DNA of 25,606 nt from Deinococcus frigens DSM 12807 (GCF_000701425.1 NZ_JNIW01000054.1:1-25606), one strand, 5' to 3'. Positions 9,948 to 18,971 are shown, counted from the first letter of the stretch. Notes: generated from the sequence alone by a model not told the origin. Numbers and translations are program-made.

Positions 9948-10946
9948 ATGCTATACACACCGCTCACCACTGCTCTGGGACTTCGCGTTCCGCTGGTCAG
10001 CGCTCCCTTCAGCGTCGCCACGCCCGCCATGGTTGCGGCGGTCAGCAATGCGGGGGCGCTGGGATTGTACTCCGTGACGTGGCGAACGCCTGACGCGATC
10101 CGCGCTCGCCTCACCGACATCCAAGAGCGCACGCCCCACCCATTCGGGGTCAATCTGGTGTTGGAGTGGGATATGCGCGAGCGGCTTCAGGTCTGTTTGG
10201 AAGCGGGCGTGCGTGTGGTGTCGCTGTGGTGGGGGAACCCAGAACCCTACATTGACATGGCGCATGAGGCCGGCGCGAAGGTCTTGTTCACCGTCGGCAG
10301 CGTGGCTGAGGCGGAGCGCGCCGTGCGAGCAGGCGCGGATGTGATCGTCGCGCAGGGGTGGGAAGCGGGCGGGCACGTTCGCGGCCAAATGACCACCTTT
10401 ACGCTGCTGCCGCAGGTTGTGGACGCGGTCGACGTGCCCGTCATCGCAGCGGGTGGCATCGGCGACGGGCGGGGACTCGCGGCAGCCCTCATGCTTGGAG
10501 CGAGCGGTGCCTGGATCGGCACACGCTTCCTCATGGCTGTGGAGGCAGCGGTGCATGATGACTACCGCGAGCAATTGCGGCGCGCCCAGGGCGATGACAC
10601 CACCCACACATGGCTCTTTAACGAAGGTTGGCAAGGCCCACACCGTGTCTTGCGCAACAGCACAGTGGAGGCCTGGCAAAACGCGGGCGAGCCGCCGGTG
10701 GGACAGCGTCCTGACGAAGGCGAAACTATCGCGTGGACTGCAACGGGTGAACCCCTCAACCGCTACGACTTCAACAGTCCTGCCGCCAACATGATCGGCA
10801 ATCTGGAAGCGATGGCCTTGTACGCCGGGCAATCCGTGGGGCTCATCTCATCCGAACAGCGGGCGCAGCCTGCCGGCGAGATCGTGACTGACCTCTTTGG
10901 AGAAGCGCGGCGCGCCCTCAACCGTGCGGTTCACTTGCTTCCCTGA
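9948..10946 (+). CDS. Nitronate monooxygenase-family FMN oxidoreductase
   Basis: 332 aa with a strong SD (AGGAGG) six bases before ATG. It has the NMO/FabK-type TIM barrel: LGLRVPLVSAPFSVATPAMVAAVSNAGALG at the N-terminus, the catalytic-type His in QGWEAGGHVRG (H143), and the FMN phosphate loops VIAAGGIGDGRGLAAALMLGASGAWIGTRF (about 165-195, in pieces). Known members oxidise alkyl nitronates or propionate-3-nitronate, and related enzymes act as FMN reductases or enoyl reductases. It is the first gene of the set divergent from lysR, 89 bp ahead of the DUF1338 gene. It has no obvious step in 2-oxoadipate breakdown, so it may detoxify a nitro-analogue or do an unrecognised reaction. The family is sure; the role is open. 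Confidence 0.9.
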   Translation: MLYTPLTTALGLRVPLVSAPFSVATPAMVAAVSNAGALGLYSVTWRTPDAIRARLTDIQERTPHPFGVNLVLEWDMRERLQVCLEAGVRVVSLWWGNPEPYIDMAHEAGAKVLFTVGSVAEAERAVRAGADVIVAQGWEAGGHVRGQMTTFTLLPQVVDAVDVPVIAAGGIGDGRGLAAALMLGASGAWIGTRFLMAVEAAVHDDYREQLRRAQGDDTTHTWLFNEGWQGPHRVLRNSTVEAWQNAGEPPVGQRPDEGETIAWTATGEPLNRYDFNSPAANMIGNLEAMALYAGQSVGLISSEQRAQPAGEIVTDLFGEARRALNRAVHLLP

Positions 10947-10971
10947 CATCCACTTCTCACTTCCGTCGACC

Positions 10972-11015
10972 GACACCGGGGCCGTCTGCTGCACCTCGGA
11001 TCCTTCTCCGGTGTC
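10972..11015 (+). promoter_or_regulatory. Hairpin between the NMO and DUF1338 genes
   Basis: GACACCGG (10972-10979) pairs perfectly with CCGGTGTC (11008-11015) across a 28-nt loop, followed by TTTCT and then the SD of the next gene. It could be a weak terminator or attenuator, or a processing site setting different levels for the two parts of the set. The large loop makes it only moderately convincing. Confidence 0.4.
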
Positions 11016-11035
11016 TTTCTCAACAAGGAGTTGTT

Positions 11036-11956
11036 ATGACCACCTCGCCAGACCGGACGGTTCCCCTTCGCCTCGTCCTCGCCGGCCTCATGCGCCGCTA
11101 TCAAGAGCGGGTGCCCGAAGTGGGCGGCATCCTCTCCGACATGATCCGTGAAGGCCTGATTCGACACGAGCGCGAGATTGAGAACGACCACATTGCATTT
11201 CGCACGATGGGCGTCCGGCACCTCGGCATCCGCTCGTTCGAGAAGATCTTCCTCCACTACGGGTACGAGAAGCGCGAACCGTACACCTTCGCGGCCAAGA
11301 AACTCGACGCTTATTGGTATAGCCCCCCCGCGCCCGAGTTTCCGCGCATCTTCGTTTCCGAACTGCGTGTGAACGACCTGAGCGATGAAGCGCGCCGCAT
11401 CATTACGTCGTACACGGACGAGGTCACGAGCGACCCCGTTGACAATCTCGATCTCGACGACGGCGCTCAGGTTGACGAGTTCCTGCACCGGGCCTTGTGG
11501 CGCCTGCCCACCTGGGCGGACTACGCGCAAGTGCTCGCTGAGAGCGAGTACGCCGCATGGGTGATCTACAACCGCTATTACCTCAATCACTTCACTGTCA
11601 GCGTGCATAACTTGCCCGAAGGGTACGACACCGCCGCAGACTTCAATGCGTTTCTGGAGCGGCACAGCTACACCCTGAATTCGTCGGGCGGCAAGATCAA
11701 ACAGAGCCCGGACGGGCAACTTCTGCAAAGCTCCACCGTCGCCGAAATGATTCAGGCGACATTCAAAGACGGCGACGTGCACCCCATCAGCGGTTCGTAT
11801 GTGGAGTTCGCCGAGCGGCGCCCACATCCCGAGTTCGCACACCTTGCCAAAGCGCAACTTCGCCGCGAGCACCGCCGCGAAGGTTTCGAGGCAGGCAATG
11901 CCGACAAGATCTTCGAGAGCACCTATAGCGCCCAAACCGCCCAGCGCGGTTCCTGA
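11036..11956 (+). CDS. DUF1338 protein, probable 2-oxoadipate dioxygenase/decarboxylase (HglS-like, short form)
   Basis: 306 aa, ATG preceded by AAGGAG. This is a DUF1338/vicinal-oxygen-chelate-like fold. Seen here: DHIAFRTMG (H52, R56), YLNHFTVSVHN (H185) and SGSYVEFAERRP (E257). In the characterised Pseudomonas HglS family a His-His-Glu triad binds Fe(II) and an Arg four residues after the first His binds the substrate; the same spacing occurs here. HglS converts 2-oxoadipate with O2 to D-2-hydroxyglutarate and CO2 in lysine breakdown. This protein is about 150 residues shorter than the Pseudomonas enzyme, like the compact members found elsewhere. It is nine bases ahead of the aldehyde dehydrogenase gene, which overlaps the hydroxyacid dehydrogenase gene, so product and next enzyme match. 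Substrate is inference from family and context. Confidence 0.85.
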   Translation: MTTSPDRTVPLRLVLAGLMRRYQERVPEVGGILSDMIREGLIRHEREIENDHIAFRTMGVRHLGIRSFEKIFLHYGYEKREPYTFAAKKLDAYWYSPPAPEFPRIFVSELRVNDLSDEARRIITSYTDEVTSDPVDNLDLDDGAQVDEFLHRALWRLPTWADYAQVLAESEYAAWVIYNRYYLNHFTVSVHNLPEGYDTAADFNAFLERHSYTLNSSGGKIKQSPDGQLLQSSTVAEMIQATFKDGDVHPISGSYVEFAERRPHPEFAHLAKAQLRREHRREGFEAGNADKIFESTYSAQTAQRGS

Positions 11957-11965
11957 GAGGATGAC

Positions 11966-13558
11966 ATGACCACTACCCGCACCATCCGTACCTTTACGCA
12001 CCTTATAGGGGGCCGTGAAATTTCGAGCCCCACCACCTTCGTCTCACGCAATGCCAGTGACCTCGCCGACGTGCTTGGGGTCTTTCCGCAGGCCACAATT
12101 GAACAGGTGCGCGGCGCGTGTCTCGCAGCCAAAGACGCGTTCCACAGGTGGCGCCACACGCCCGCCCCGGTGCGCGGCGACCTGATCGGCAAAATCGGCA
12201 CCGCGATCGAGCGTGAGAAAGAACACCTCGCTTATTTGGTCACCCGCGAAATGGGCAAGACCCTCAAAGAAGCGCGCGGGGATGTGCAGGAGGCCATCGA
12301 CACCTGCCACTTTTTCCAAAGCGAGGGTCGGCGCCTGTACGGGCAGACTGTACCGTCGGAAATGCCGAACAAAGAACTGGCCACCTATCGCCGTCCCCTC
12401 GGCGTCGTGGGTATCGTCACAGCGGGCAACTTTCCAGTTGCGGTGCCCGCATGGAAGATTATTCCCGCCCTACTGACCGGCAACACCATTGTGTGGAAGC
12501 CCAGCGACGACGTCCCCCTGACTGCCTACGCCTTGGCGCGCCTGATCCTAGAGGCCGGCGTACCGGCTGGGGTGTTCAATGTCGTGTTCGGCCCGGGCCG
12601 GAGCGGCGCTGGCGAGCACCTCGTGTCGATGCTCGACGAAGGCCTTCTGCAAAAGATTGCCTTCACAGGCTCAACCGCAGTCGGGCGCAAGATCGGTGAG
12701 ATCGCCGGGCGCAACCTCACGCACCCCACGCTCGAACTCGGCGGCAAGAACCCCCTCGTGGTAATGCGCGACGCCGATCTGGACAACGCGGTCACAGGCG
12801 CCCTCTGGGCGAGTTTCGGTACGGGCGGACAGCGCTGCACCTCAGCAGGCAACGTGCTGCTCGACGCGCCCATCTACGAGGCGTTTCGTGCACGGTTCCT
12901 GGCCCGGGTCGCCGAGATTCGGATCGGCGACCCGAACCGCTACGATGACGTGCTCTATGGTCCCTTCATTAACGAGCGCTTCTTCAGAAGCTGGGAGGAA
13001 CACTACACCTGGGGCGAGACGGACGGCGGCGCACTCCTCTACGGCGCAGGGCGCATCACGACCAAGTCGCGCCCGCCGGGTTTCTGCGGCGATCCCGACA
13101 CGGCTTTCTTTGGTTGGCCGACTGTATGGGAAGGCGTGAGGCCCGAGATGCGGTTATTCCAAGAAGAGGTGTTTGGCCCGACTGTCAACCTCGTGCGTGT
13201 CAACGGCATTGATGAAGCGCTCGAGGTGGCCAATGCCGTTGAATACGGTCTAAGCTCTGCGATTTACACCCAAAACCGTCTCTGGGCGCACCGTTTCAAG
13301 GATGATATTCAGGCCGGTATGACGAGCATCAACAACTCCACGACGGGTGCTGAAGCGCACATGCCCTTCGGTGGAGTGAAGGGCAGCGGCAACGGCACGC
13401 GCGAAAGCGGCATCTGGGTTATCGAGAACTATACGTACTGGCATGGTGTGAACGACGACGTGAGCGGCGTACTGCAACTCGCGCAGATGGACACCGCCTA
13501 CGTGGCGCCCGGCGCGCCTTTTCACGTCGCAGACTTGTGCGTGCCCGAGATGCCATGA
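11966..13558 (+). CDS. NAD(P)-dependent aldehyde dehydrogenase
   Basis: 530 aa, ATG with GAGAGGA upstream. All ALDH landmarks are present: GNFPVAVP with N155, VWKPS with K178, the cofactor motif FTGSTAVG (233-240), the general base in LELGGKNP (E257), and the catalytic nucleophile in GGQRCTSAGN (C291). EEVFGP and MPFGGVKGSGNGTRESG follow, with a C-terminal tail of about 45 residues (YWHGVNDDVSGVLQLAQMD) beyond the usual core. Given its neighbours the best guess is oxidation of a lysine-derived semialdehyde such as 2-aminoadipate semialdehyde, feeding the 2-oxoadipate step. The sequence is not close to the ALDH7 antiquitin signature I know, so another aldehyde is possible. It is tightly coupled on both sides, and the stop overlaps the next start (ATGA). 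Confidence 0.93.
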   Translation: MTTTRTIRTFTHLIGGREISSPTTFVSRNASDLADVLGVFPQATIEQVRGACLAAKDAFHRWRHTPAPVRGDLIGKIGTAIEREKEHLAYLVTREMGKTLKEARGDVQEAIDTCHFFQSEGRRLYGQTVPSEMPNKELATYRRPLGVVGIVTAGNFPVAVPAWKIIPALLTGNTIVWKPSDDVPLTAYALARLILEAGVPAGVFNVVFGPGRSGAGEHLVSMLDEGLLQKIAFTGSTAVGRKIGEIAGRNLTHPTLELGGKNPLVVMRDADLDNAVTGALWASFGTGGQRCTSAGNVLLDAPIYEAFRARFLARVAEIRIGDPNRYDDVLYGPFINERFFRSWEEHYTWGETDGGALLYGAGRITTKSRPPGFCGDPDTAFFGWPTVWEGVRPEMRLFQEEVFGPTVNLVRVNGIDEALEVANAVEYGLSSAIYTQNRLWAHRFKDDIQAGMTSINNSTTGAEAHMPFGGVKGSGNGTRESGIWVIENYTYWHGVNDDVSGVLQLAQMDTAYVAPGAPFHVADLCVPEMP

Positions 13559-15165
13559 GCGGCACGGCTACCGCAAATCACCGCTGCGTCGCGCGTGCTC
13601 CACACGGCGACGCAGCGCGCACGGAGTTTGTGACGGACCGGGACGTCCTCGCGGGCGTCGCGCATGACGCGGCCTTCGTGCAGGGCGCGGCGAGCGCGCT
13701 CGTCACGCCGCACGACGAAACTGGTGTGGCCGCCGCGCTAAGGGGCGCGGCGCACGTGCTGCCCGTCGGGGCGCAATCGTCCCTAACAGGGGGCGCCACG
13801 CCGATGGGCGAGGCGGTGTTGAGCCTCGCGCGCTTCACGCGCATCGACCTTCTAGAAAACGGCGTGCGGGTCGGGGCGGGCGTGCACTTGCGTGACCTTC
13901 AAGCGGCCCTGGCAGGCGCAAATCGGTACTTTCCTCCCGTGCCGGCCTACGACGGCGCGCAGGTAGGCGGCGCAGTCAGTACGAACGCTGCCGGCCCAGC
14001 GACGTTCAAGTACGGTACGGTGCGCGGCTGGGTGCAGGCCATCACAGTGATGCTCGCGGGCGGTGACGTGCTCGACCTGGAGCGCGGGCAGTGCCTCGCC
14101 TCTCAGGACGGTCACTTTGAGGTGGTGACCTCACGCGGCACGTTGCATGTGCCAGTTCCAACCTACATCATGCCGAACGTCGCCAAGTGTTCCGCCGGGT
14201 ATTTTGCGCAGCCCGGCATGGATCTCTTGGATCTCTTCGTGGGTGCTGAGGGTACGCTCGGGGTGATCACAGAGGTGACGCTGGGTACTGTGACACCCGC
14301 ACCGAAGGTCGCGGTTGCCTTCGTGCCGTGCCGCAGCGAAGCCCAAGCTTTCGCGCTCACCCGTGCTCTACGCGAGGAGGCCTTCCTCGCCCGGGCAGGC
14401 GACGAGCTGGGTCTCGACGTGAGCGCTGTGGAATACCTGGACGCTCGCTCGCTCGACCTGGTGCGTGAGGACGGCGCCGACCGCCGCGTACACGTGGCCC
14501 TTCCGCCCGGCGCACGCGCCTTGCTCCTCGTGCAGTTTGAGTTGCACGACAAACACGCCACCCAGATGAACGACGATCTCGCGAACGCCCTGTTGGGCGA
14601 AGCGGACGACGGACCGGTAGCGCGCCTCGTGCGTCTTCTCGTGCGTTTTGATCTAGTGGATCACGCGGAGATAGCTCCACCGGATGACGCGCGCCGTCGC
14701 ATGGCCTTGCTTGCGCTGCGTGAGGCTGTCCCCGACGCGGTGAACACCCGCGTGTGCCGCGCGCAGCTCGAGGGACGCGGCGTGGCGAAGGTCGGGGTGG
14801 ACATGATTGTCCCGTTCGAGCGTCTGGAGGAAGCCACGAACGCATACCGCTCCGCCTTCGAGAGCCGGGGCCTCGACCACGCAATTTGGGGCCACCTATC
14901 CGACGGCAACTTGCACCCGAACGTCTTGGCGCGCACACCGGGCGAGGTTGAGGCAGCGCGCAATGCGGTACTCGTGCTGGGCGAAGTCATCATGGCTCTG
15001 GGCGGCTGTCCACTCGCCGAGCACGGCGTGGGTCGCAACCTCACGAAGCAGGAGTTGCTGCGGCGCATGTACGGCGACGCGGCTATCTATCAGATGCGGC
15101 TCGTGAAGCGCGCCCTCGATCCCGACGGAAAACTCGCACCGGGCAATATATTCACCCAAACCTAA
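13555..15165 (+). CDS. FAD-linked 2-hydroxyacid dehydrogenase (D-2-hydroxyglutarate/D-lactate dehydrogenase type)
   Basis: 536 aa from ATG 13555, whose ATGA overlaps the aldehyde dehydrogenase stop. The FAD_binding_4 domain shows LPVGAQSSLTGGATP, GGAVSTNAAGPATFKYGTVR and GAEGTLGVITEVTL. The C-terminal FAD-oxidase domain shows WGHLSDGNLHPN, the metal/substrate histidines, then LAEHGVGRNLTK and the closing DPDGKLAPGNIF. This is the GlcD / D-LDH / D2HGDH family; electrons go to an acceptor other than O2 in most members. The HglS-like gene two places upstream would make D-2-hydroxyglutarate, so oxidation of that to 2-oxoglutarate is the natural prediction. It ends 18 bp before the internal inverted repeat of the transposon, so it is the last cargo gene. 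Confidence 0.92.
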   Translation: MSGTATANHRCVARAPHGDAARTEFVTDRDVLAGVAHDAAFVQGAASALVTPHDETGVAAALRGAAHVLPVGAQSSLTGGATPMGEAVLSLARFTRIDLLENGVRVGAGVHLRDLQAALAGANRYFPPVPAYDGAQVGGAVSTNAAGPATFKYGTVRGWVQAITVMLAGGDVLDLERGQCLASQDGHFEVVTSRGTLHVPVPTYIMPNVAKCSAGYFAQPGMDLLDLFVGAEGTLGVITEVTLGTVTPAPKVAVAFVPCRSEAQAFALTRALREEAFLARAGDELGLDVSAVEYLDARSLDLVREDGADRRVHVALPPGARALLLVQFELHDKHATQMNDDLANALLGEADDGPVARLVRLLVRFDLVDHAEIAPPDDARRRMALLALREAVPDAVNTRVCRAQLEGRGVAKVGVDMIVPFERLEEATNAYRSAFESRGLDHAIWGHLSDGNLHPNVLARTPGEVEAARNAVLVLGEVIMALGGCPLAEHGVGRNLTKQELLRRMYGDAAIYQMRLVKRALDPDGKLAPGNIFTQT

Positions 15166-15183
15166 GTGGGGATGGCCTTGTTA

Positions 15184-15221
15184 GGACTTAACTTAGCTAA
15201 GGTCGACATTCTGGCCAACCT
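15184..15221 (+). repeat. Internal copy of the Tn3-type terminal repeat (left end of the core transposon)
   Basis: It starts GGACTTAACTTAGCTAAGG and matches the outer IRL at about 32 of 38 positions, in the same orientation. With the right end at 18966 it bounds a 3783-bp resolvase-transposase unit, the size of a minimal Tn3-family element. The five bases outside it (tgtta) do not match cacag, so it was not the end used in the present insertion. Confidence 0.88.
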
Positions 15222-15412
15222 CTGGAAGTTCGATGACATCGGCGGAAGCGAGGGTCACAACATGGTTACACCTTCCGCGTACGCTGAGATTGCGCAAACG
15301 TTCGTTTTGGCAAGGGTTTAGGTGCCCTGATGGGAAGCGGCTGCCCGCATTGCGAAACTCTGTTGCACAATGATCGGCAACAGCAACACGTTTTCGCAAC
15401 CCTGGAGGCGCC
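15222..15412 (+). promoter_or_regulatory. Probable res site and tnpR promoter region
   Basis: 191 bp between the internal repeat and the resolvase gene, where Tn3-family elements keep their resolution site. It holds a nested dyad at 15350-15399: TTGCGAAA (15350-15357) pairs with TTTCGCAA (15392-15399), and inside it CTGTTGC (15360-15366) pairs with GCAACAG (15377-15383) around a 10-nt centre. Other TTCG/GCAA-rich half-sites lie near 15293-15312. Which are resolvase subsites I, II and III cannot be settled by eye. Confidence 0.55.
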
Positions 15413-15964
15413 ATGCAGATCGGGTATGCCCGCGTCAGTAAGCAACACGAACAGGACACGGCCGCGCAACTCCGGGCGCTGAAGGAGAGTGGCGTGGAGC
15501 GCGTGTTCACCGAACACGCTTCGGGAGGCCGCTGGGACCGACCCGAACTCCACAGGATGCTCGACCAGCTGCGCGCTGAAGACGTGGTCGTCGTCTGGAA
15601 GCTGGACCGGCTCAGCCGCAGCCTCAAGGACCTGCTTCACCTGATGGAACTGCTGGGGGAGCGGGGAGTGGGCTTCCGCAGTCTGACCGAGGCCATCGAC
15701 ACCACCACCCCGGCGGGCCGGATGATGATGCAGATGGTGGGGGCCTTCGGCGAGTTCGAGCGGGCCATGATCCGCGAGCGAACCAGGGCCGGACTGGAGC
15801 AGGCCCGACTGGAAGGACGTGTTGGAGGCCGCAAACGCAAGCTGCTGCCCCATCAGGAACAGGACATCCGCGAGACGGTGCACTCCGGGCGGCGCACGGC
15901 GGCGCAGTGCGCTCGCCTGTTCGAGGTGCATCCCAGCACCATCACCCGGCTCCTCCAGCGTTAG
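15413..15964 (+). CDS. tnpR: Serine resolvase (TnpR)
   Basis: 183 aa, the usual size of a Tn3-family resolvase; start supported by CTGGAGG before ATG. The catalytic domain opens with IGYARVS, placing the nucleophile at S9. [17 protein letters not shown] carries the second active-site arginine block. [34 protein letters not shown] forms the end of the catalytic domain and the long helix E (given here as two adjoining segments of about 17 residues). A Hin-type HTH (about 158-183, [19 protein letters not shown]) ends the protein. It resolves cointegrates at res, and probably represses its own promoter as is known in the family. The transposase gene begins seven bases after its stop. Confidence 0.96.
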   Translation: MQIGYARVSKQHEQDTAAQLRALKESGVERVFTEHASGGRWDRPELHRMLDQLRAEDVVVVWKLDRLSRSLKDLLHLMELLGERGVGFRSLTEAIDTTTPAGRMMMQMVGAFGEFERAMIRERTRAGLEQARLEGRVGGRKRKLLPHQEQDIRETVHSGRRTAAQCARLFEVHPSTITRLLQR

Positions 15965-15971
15965 CTGGAAC

Positions 15972-18917
15972 GTGAACCGCGACTGGTCGCCCGAACTGTT
16001 GGCACAGCAGTTCACCCTGACGCGTCCAGAACGGGCGTTCCTGGAATTCAAGGGCGAGGTGGGCGCGTTAAGTCTGGCCGCGCTGCTCAAGACCTTCCAG
16101 CTTCAGGGCGAGTTTCTGGACCGCCCCCAGGCAGTGCCTGCTGTGGTCATCGACTTCCTGGCCCAGCAGCTCGCGGTTTCCCCGGCGCTCTGGGCTGAGG
16201 TGGACTGGTCGACCCGAACCGCGCGGCGTTACCGGGACGAAGTGGCGCACTTCTCCGGGTTCCGGTCCTTCCGGGCACCGGACGAGACCGCGCTGATCGC
16301 CCACCTCACGCCCCTGGTCGCCGACCTCAACCCTGACTCGGAGATCCTGAAACAACGGGGCCGGGACTTCCTGCGGGGACAGCGTCTCGTTCCGCCCACG
16401 GCGGAACGGCTGGGACGCTGCCTGCGGGCTGCCGTCAGCGGGCAGGAGGAGCGCTGGATTCAGGGAATCCAACGCCAGCTCAGCCCCCAGACCTGCCAGG
16501 CCCTGGACGCCCTGATCAGCACCGACGCGGTAGCGGACGACCTGCAACCGCTGCTGGTCATCCGCTCTACGCTGGCCACCCTCAAGGACACCGCCGGGCG
16601 GGTCAAGGTGGACACCATCCTCGAAGAACTCGCCAAGCTCACGGAGCTCCGTGCTCTTGGTCTCCCGCCACAGCTGTTTCAGGGGGTCCCTCCCAGAGTT
16701 ATCCAGCAGTACCGGCGCCGGGCGGCCAGTGAACCGCCCCGCGAAGTGCGCCGCCATCTCGCGCCCCTGCGCCATGTCCTGCTCGCCGCGCTGTGCTGGG
16801 AGCGGCTGACCGAGGTCACCGACGATCTGGTGGAACTGCTGATCTCGGTGGCCCACCACATCGGGACCCGCGCCGAGAGCAAGGTGGAGGCGGAGTTGCT
16901 GCGGCAACTCCGGCGAGTGCAGGGCAAGAGCGCGCTGCTGTTCAAGCTGGCCGAGGCCGCCCGTACCCAGCCGGAAGGGGCAGTGCGTGAAGTGATCTAC
17001 CCGGTGGTCCCGGAGACGGTCCTCGACGACCTGATCCGCGAGATGGAGGCCGAGGGCAACTACGACCGCGAGGTGCGCCTGGTCACGCGCAACTCCTACG
17101 GTCACCACTACCGCCGGGCCATCTCGCTTCTGCTCGGCGTCCTGACGTTCCGCTGCAACAACGACCGCCACCAGCCGATCATGCGGGCACTGGACCTGCT
17201 GACGAAGTACCGCGACCGCCGGACCCTGACCTTTCCCCTGACAGAGGACGTGCCGCTGGGCGGCGTCGTCAAGGACGACTGGCAGGCCCTGGTTCTCGAC
17301 GATGCCGAGAAGCGCAAGATCAACCGCGTCACCTACGAGATGTGCGTGCTGACCACGCTGCGCGACAAGATCCGCTGTAAGGAGGTCTGGATCGAGGGGG
17401 CCGGGCGCTTCCGTAACCCCGACGATGACCTTCCCGGCGACTTCGAGGAGAAACGGGCCGAGTACTACTCGGCCCTGGCACAGCCTACCGCCGTCCAGAC
17501 CTTCACCGCCCAGCTCCGTACCCGCTTGGAGAGTGCGCTGGACGCACTGGACACCGATCTCCCGTCCAATACCAGGGTCAAGCTGATCGTGTCCAAGAAG
17601 GGCAAGGGGCGGCTGTCGATCTCGCCGCTCACCGCTCTCTCCGAACCGCAGAACATCACCGGGCTGGCATCAGCGCTGGTCCAGCGCTGGCCGATGACCA
17701 ACCTGCTGGACGTGCTGAAGGAGACCGAACTGCGAACCGGGTTCACCGACGCCTTCCACACGGTGGCCGCCCGTGAGGTGCTGAGCCGCGAGGTGGTGCA
17801 GCGCCGCCTGCTGCTGTGTCTGCACGGCATCGGCACCAACGCCGGTCTGAAACGGATGTGCAGTGGGGGCGGGGAGGACAGCTTTGCTGACCTCCAGTAC
17901 ATCCGGCGGCGCTACGTCCACAAGGAGCAGCTCCGGGAGGCGATCAGCCGCGTGTGCAACGCGGTCTTCCAGGCTAGAGACGCCGTCCTCTGGGGCGAGG
18001 CCACCACCACCTGTGCTTCGGACAGCAAGAAGTTCGGGGCCTGGGATCAGAACCTGATGACCGAGTGGCACGCCCGCTATGGTGGCCCCGGCGTGATGGT
18101 TTACTGGCATGTGGAGCAGCATTCGGTGTGCATCTACAGCCAGCTCAAACGCTGTTCGAGCAGTGAGGTGGCCTCCATGATCGAGGGCGTGCTGAGGCAC
18201 GATACCGAGATGGAGGTGAACAAGAACTACGTCGACACCCACGGCCAGAGCGAGGTGGGCTTCGCGTTCTGCCACCTGCTCGGCTTTCAGCTGCTGCCGC
18301 GACTGAAGAACATCAAGCGCCAGAAGCTGTACCGCGCGAACAAAGGCGAGCCGGAAAAGTACGCCCATCTCCAGGCGATCCTGACCCGGCCGATCCAGTG
18401 GGAGCTGATCGAGCAGCAGTACGACGAGATGATCAAGCTCGCCACCGCCCTGCGGCTGGGAACGGCGGACGCCGAGAGCATCCTGCGGCGCTTCACCCGC
18501 CAGAACGTGCAGCACCCGACGTACCGGGCACTGGCCGAGCTGGGGAAAGCGGTGAAAACCGCTTTCCTGTGCGACTATCTGCGCCAGGAGAGCTTGCGCC
18601 GCGAGATTCACGAGGGCTTGCAGGTCATCGAGTCGTGGAACAGTGCCAACGACTTCATCCTGTACGGCAAGGGCGGCGAATTCACCAGCAACCGCATCGA
18701 GGAGCAGGAAATTCAGATGCTGGGCCTGCACCTGCTCCAGGTCAGCCTGGTCTACGTCAACACCCTGATGATGCAGCAGGTGCTCGCGGAGCCGGAGTGG
18801 CAAGGTCGTCTGACCGGGGCGGACCTGCGGGCCTTGACGCCACTGAAGTGGCAGCACATCAACCCCTACGGCACCTTCACGCTGGACATGCGCGAGCGGC
18901 TGCCTCTCAACGGCTAG
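15972..18917 (+). CDS. tnpA: Tn3-family transposase (TnpA)
   Basis: 981 aa from GTG 15972, typical for Tn3-family TnpA (about 960-1010 aa). The frame is open further upstream, but there it lies inside tnpR and reads as out-of-frame sequence. GTG begins the recognisable [21 protein letters not shown]-terminus and follows a weak CTGGA. The C-terminal RNase-H-like domain has the expected DDE residues: D684 in [10 protein letters not shown]755 in the hallmark [13 protein letters not shown], and E910 in [17 protein letters not shown]. No internal stop or frameshift occurs, so the transposase looks functional. It would cut at the 38-bp repeats and make the 5-bp duplication seen. The gene ends 11 bp before the right inverted repeat. 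Confidence 0.96.
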   Translation: MNRDWSPELLAQQFTLTRPERAFLEFKGEVGALSLAALLKTFQLQGEFLDRPQAVPAVVIDFLAQQLAVSPALWAEVDWSTRTARRYRDEVAHFSGFRSFRAPDETALIAHLTPLVADLNPDSEILKQRGRDFLRGQRLVPPTAERLGRCLRAAVSGQEERWIQGIQRQLSPQTCQALDALISTDAVADDLQPLLVIRSTLATLKDTAGRVKVDTILEELAKLTELRALGLPPQLFQGVPPRVIQQYRRRAASEPPREVRRHLAPLRHVLLAALCWERLTEVTDDLVELLISVAHHIGTRAESKVEAELLRQLRRVQGKSALLFKLAEAARTQPEGAVREVIYPVVPETVLDDLIREMEAEGNYDREVRLVTRNSYGHHYRRAISLLLGVLTFRCNNDRHQPIMRALDLLTKYRDRRTLTFPLTEDVPLGGVVKDDWQALVLDDAEKRKINRVTYEMCVLTTLRDKIRCKEVWIEGAGRFRNPDDDLPGDFEEKRAEYYSALAQPTAVQTFTAQLRTRLESALDALDTDLPSNTRVKLIVSKKGKGRLSISPLTALSEPQNITGLASALVQRWPMTNLLDVLKETELRTGFTDAFHTVAAREVLSREVVQRRLLLCLHGIGTNAGLKRMCSGGGEDSFADLQYIRRRYVHKEQLREAISRVCNAVFQARDAVLWGEATTTCASDSKKFGAWDQNLMTEWHARYGGPGVMVYWHVEQHSVCIYSQLKRCSSSEVASMIEGVLRHDTEMEVNKNYVDTHGQSEVGFAFCHLLGFQLLPRLKNIKRQKLYRANKGEPEKYAHLQAILTRPIQWELIEQQYDEMIKLATALRLGTADAESILRRFTRQNVQHPTYRALAELGKAVKTAFLCDYLRQESLRREIHEGLQVIESWNSANDFILYGKGGEFTSNRIEEQEIQMLGLHLLQVSLVYVNTLMMQQVLAEPEWQGRLTGADLRALTPLKWQHINPYGTFTLDMRERLPLNG

Positions 18918-18928
18918 CTGCCACGGTC

Positions 18929-18966
18929 GAGTTGGACAAAATTTCGGCCTTCGCTAGGTTAAGCCC
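18929..18966 (-). repeat. Right terminal inverted repeat (IRR)
   Basis: Its reverse complement begins GGGCTTAACCTAGCGAAGG, the same first 19 bases as the outer IRL, with three differences in 38. It is shared by the core transposon and the larger unit. Confidence 0.95.
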
Positions 18967-18971
18967 CACAG
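18967..18971. repeat. 5-bp target-site duplication, right copy (cacag)
   Basis: It repeats bases 8289-8293. Both copies abut the outer repeat ends. Confidence 0.93.

Noticed and set aside
9830..10153. N-terminal extension of the LysR protein by 108 residues.
   Set aside because: It would cross the whole divergent promoter and the start of the NMO gene; the LysR HTH begins normally from ATG 9829 and the extension has no family features.
10931..12001. A 356-codon minus-strand frame opposite the DUF1338 gene.
   Set aside because: The plus strand carries the metal-ligand motifs and good SD; the antisense frame has no recognisable domain.
15819..15971. Upstream extension of the transposase frame into tnpR.
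   Set aside because: The sequence is the resolvase gene read in another frame; the transposase motifs start after GTG 15972.
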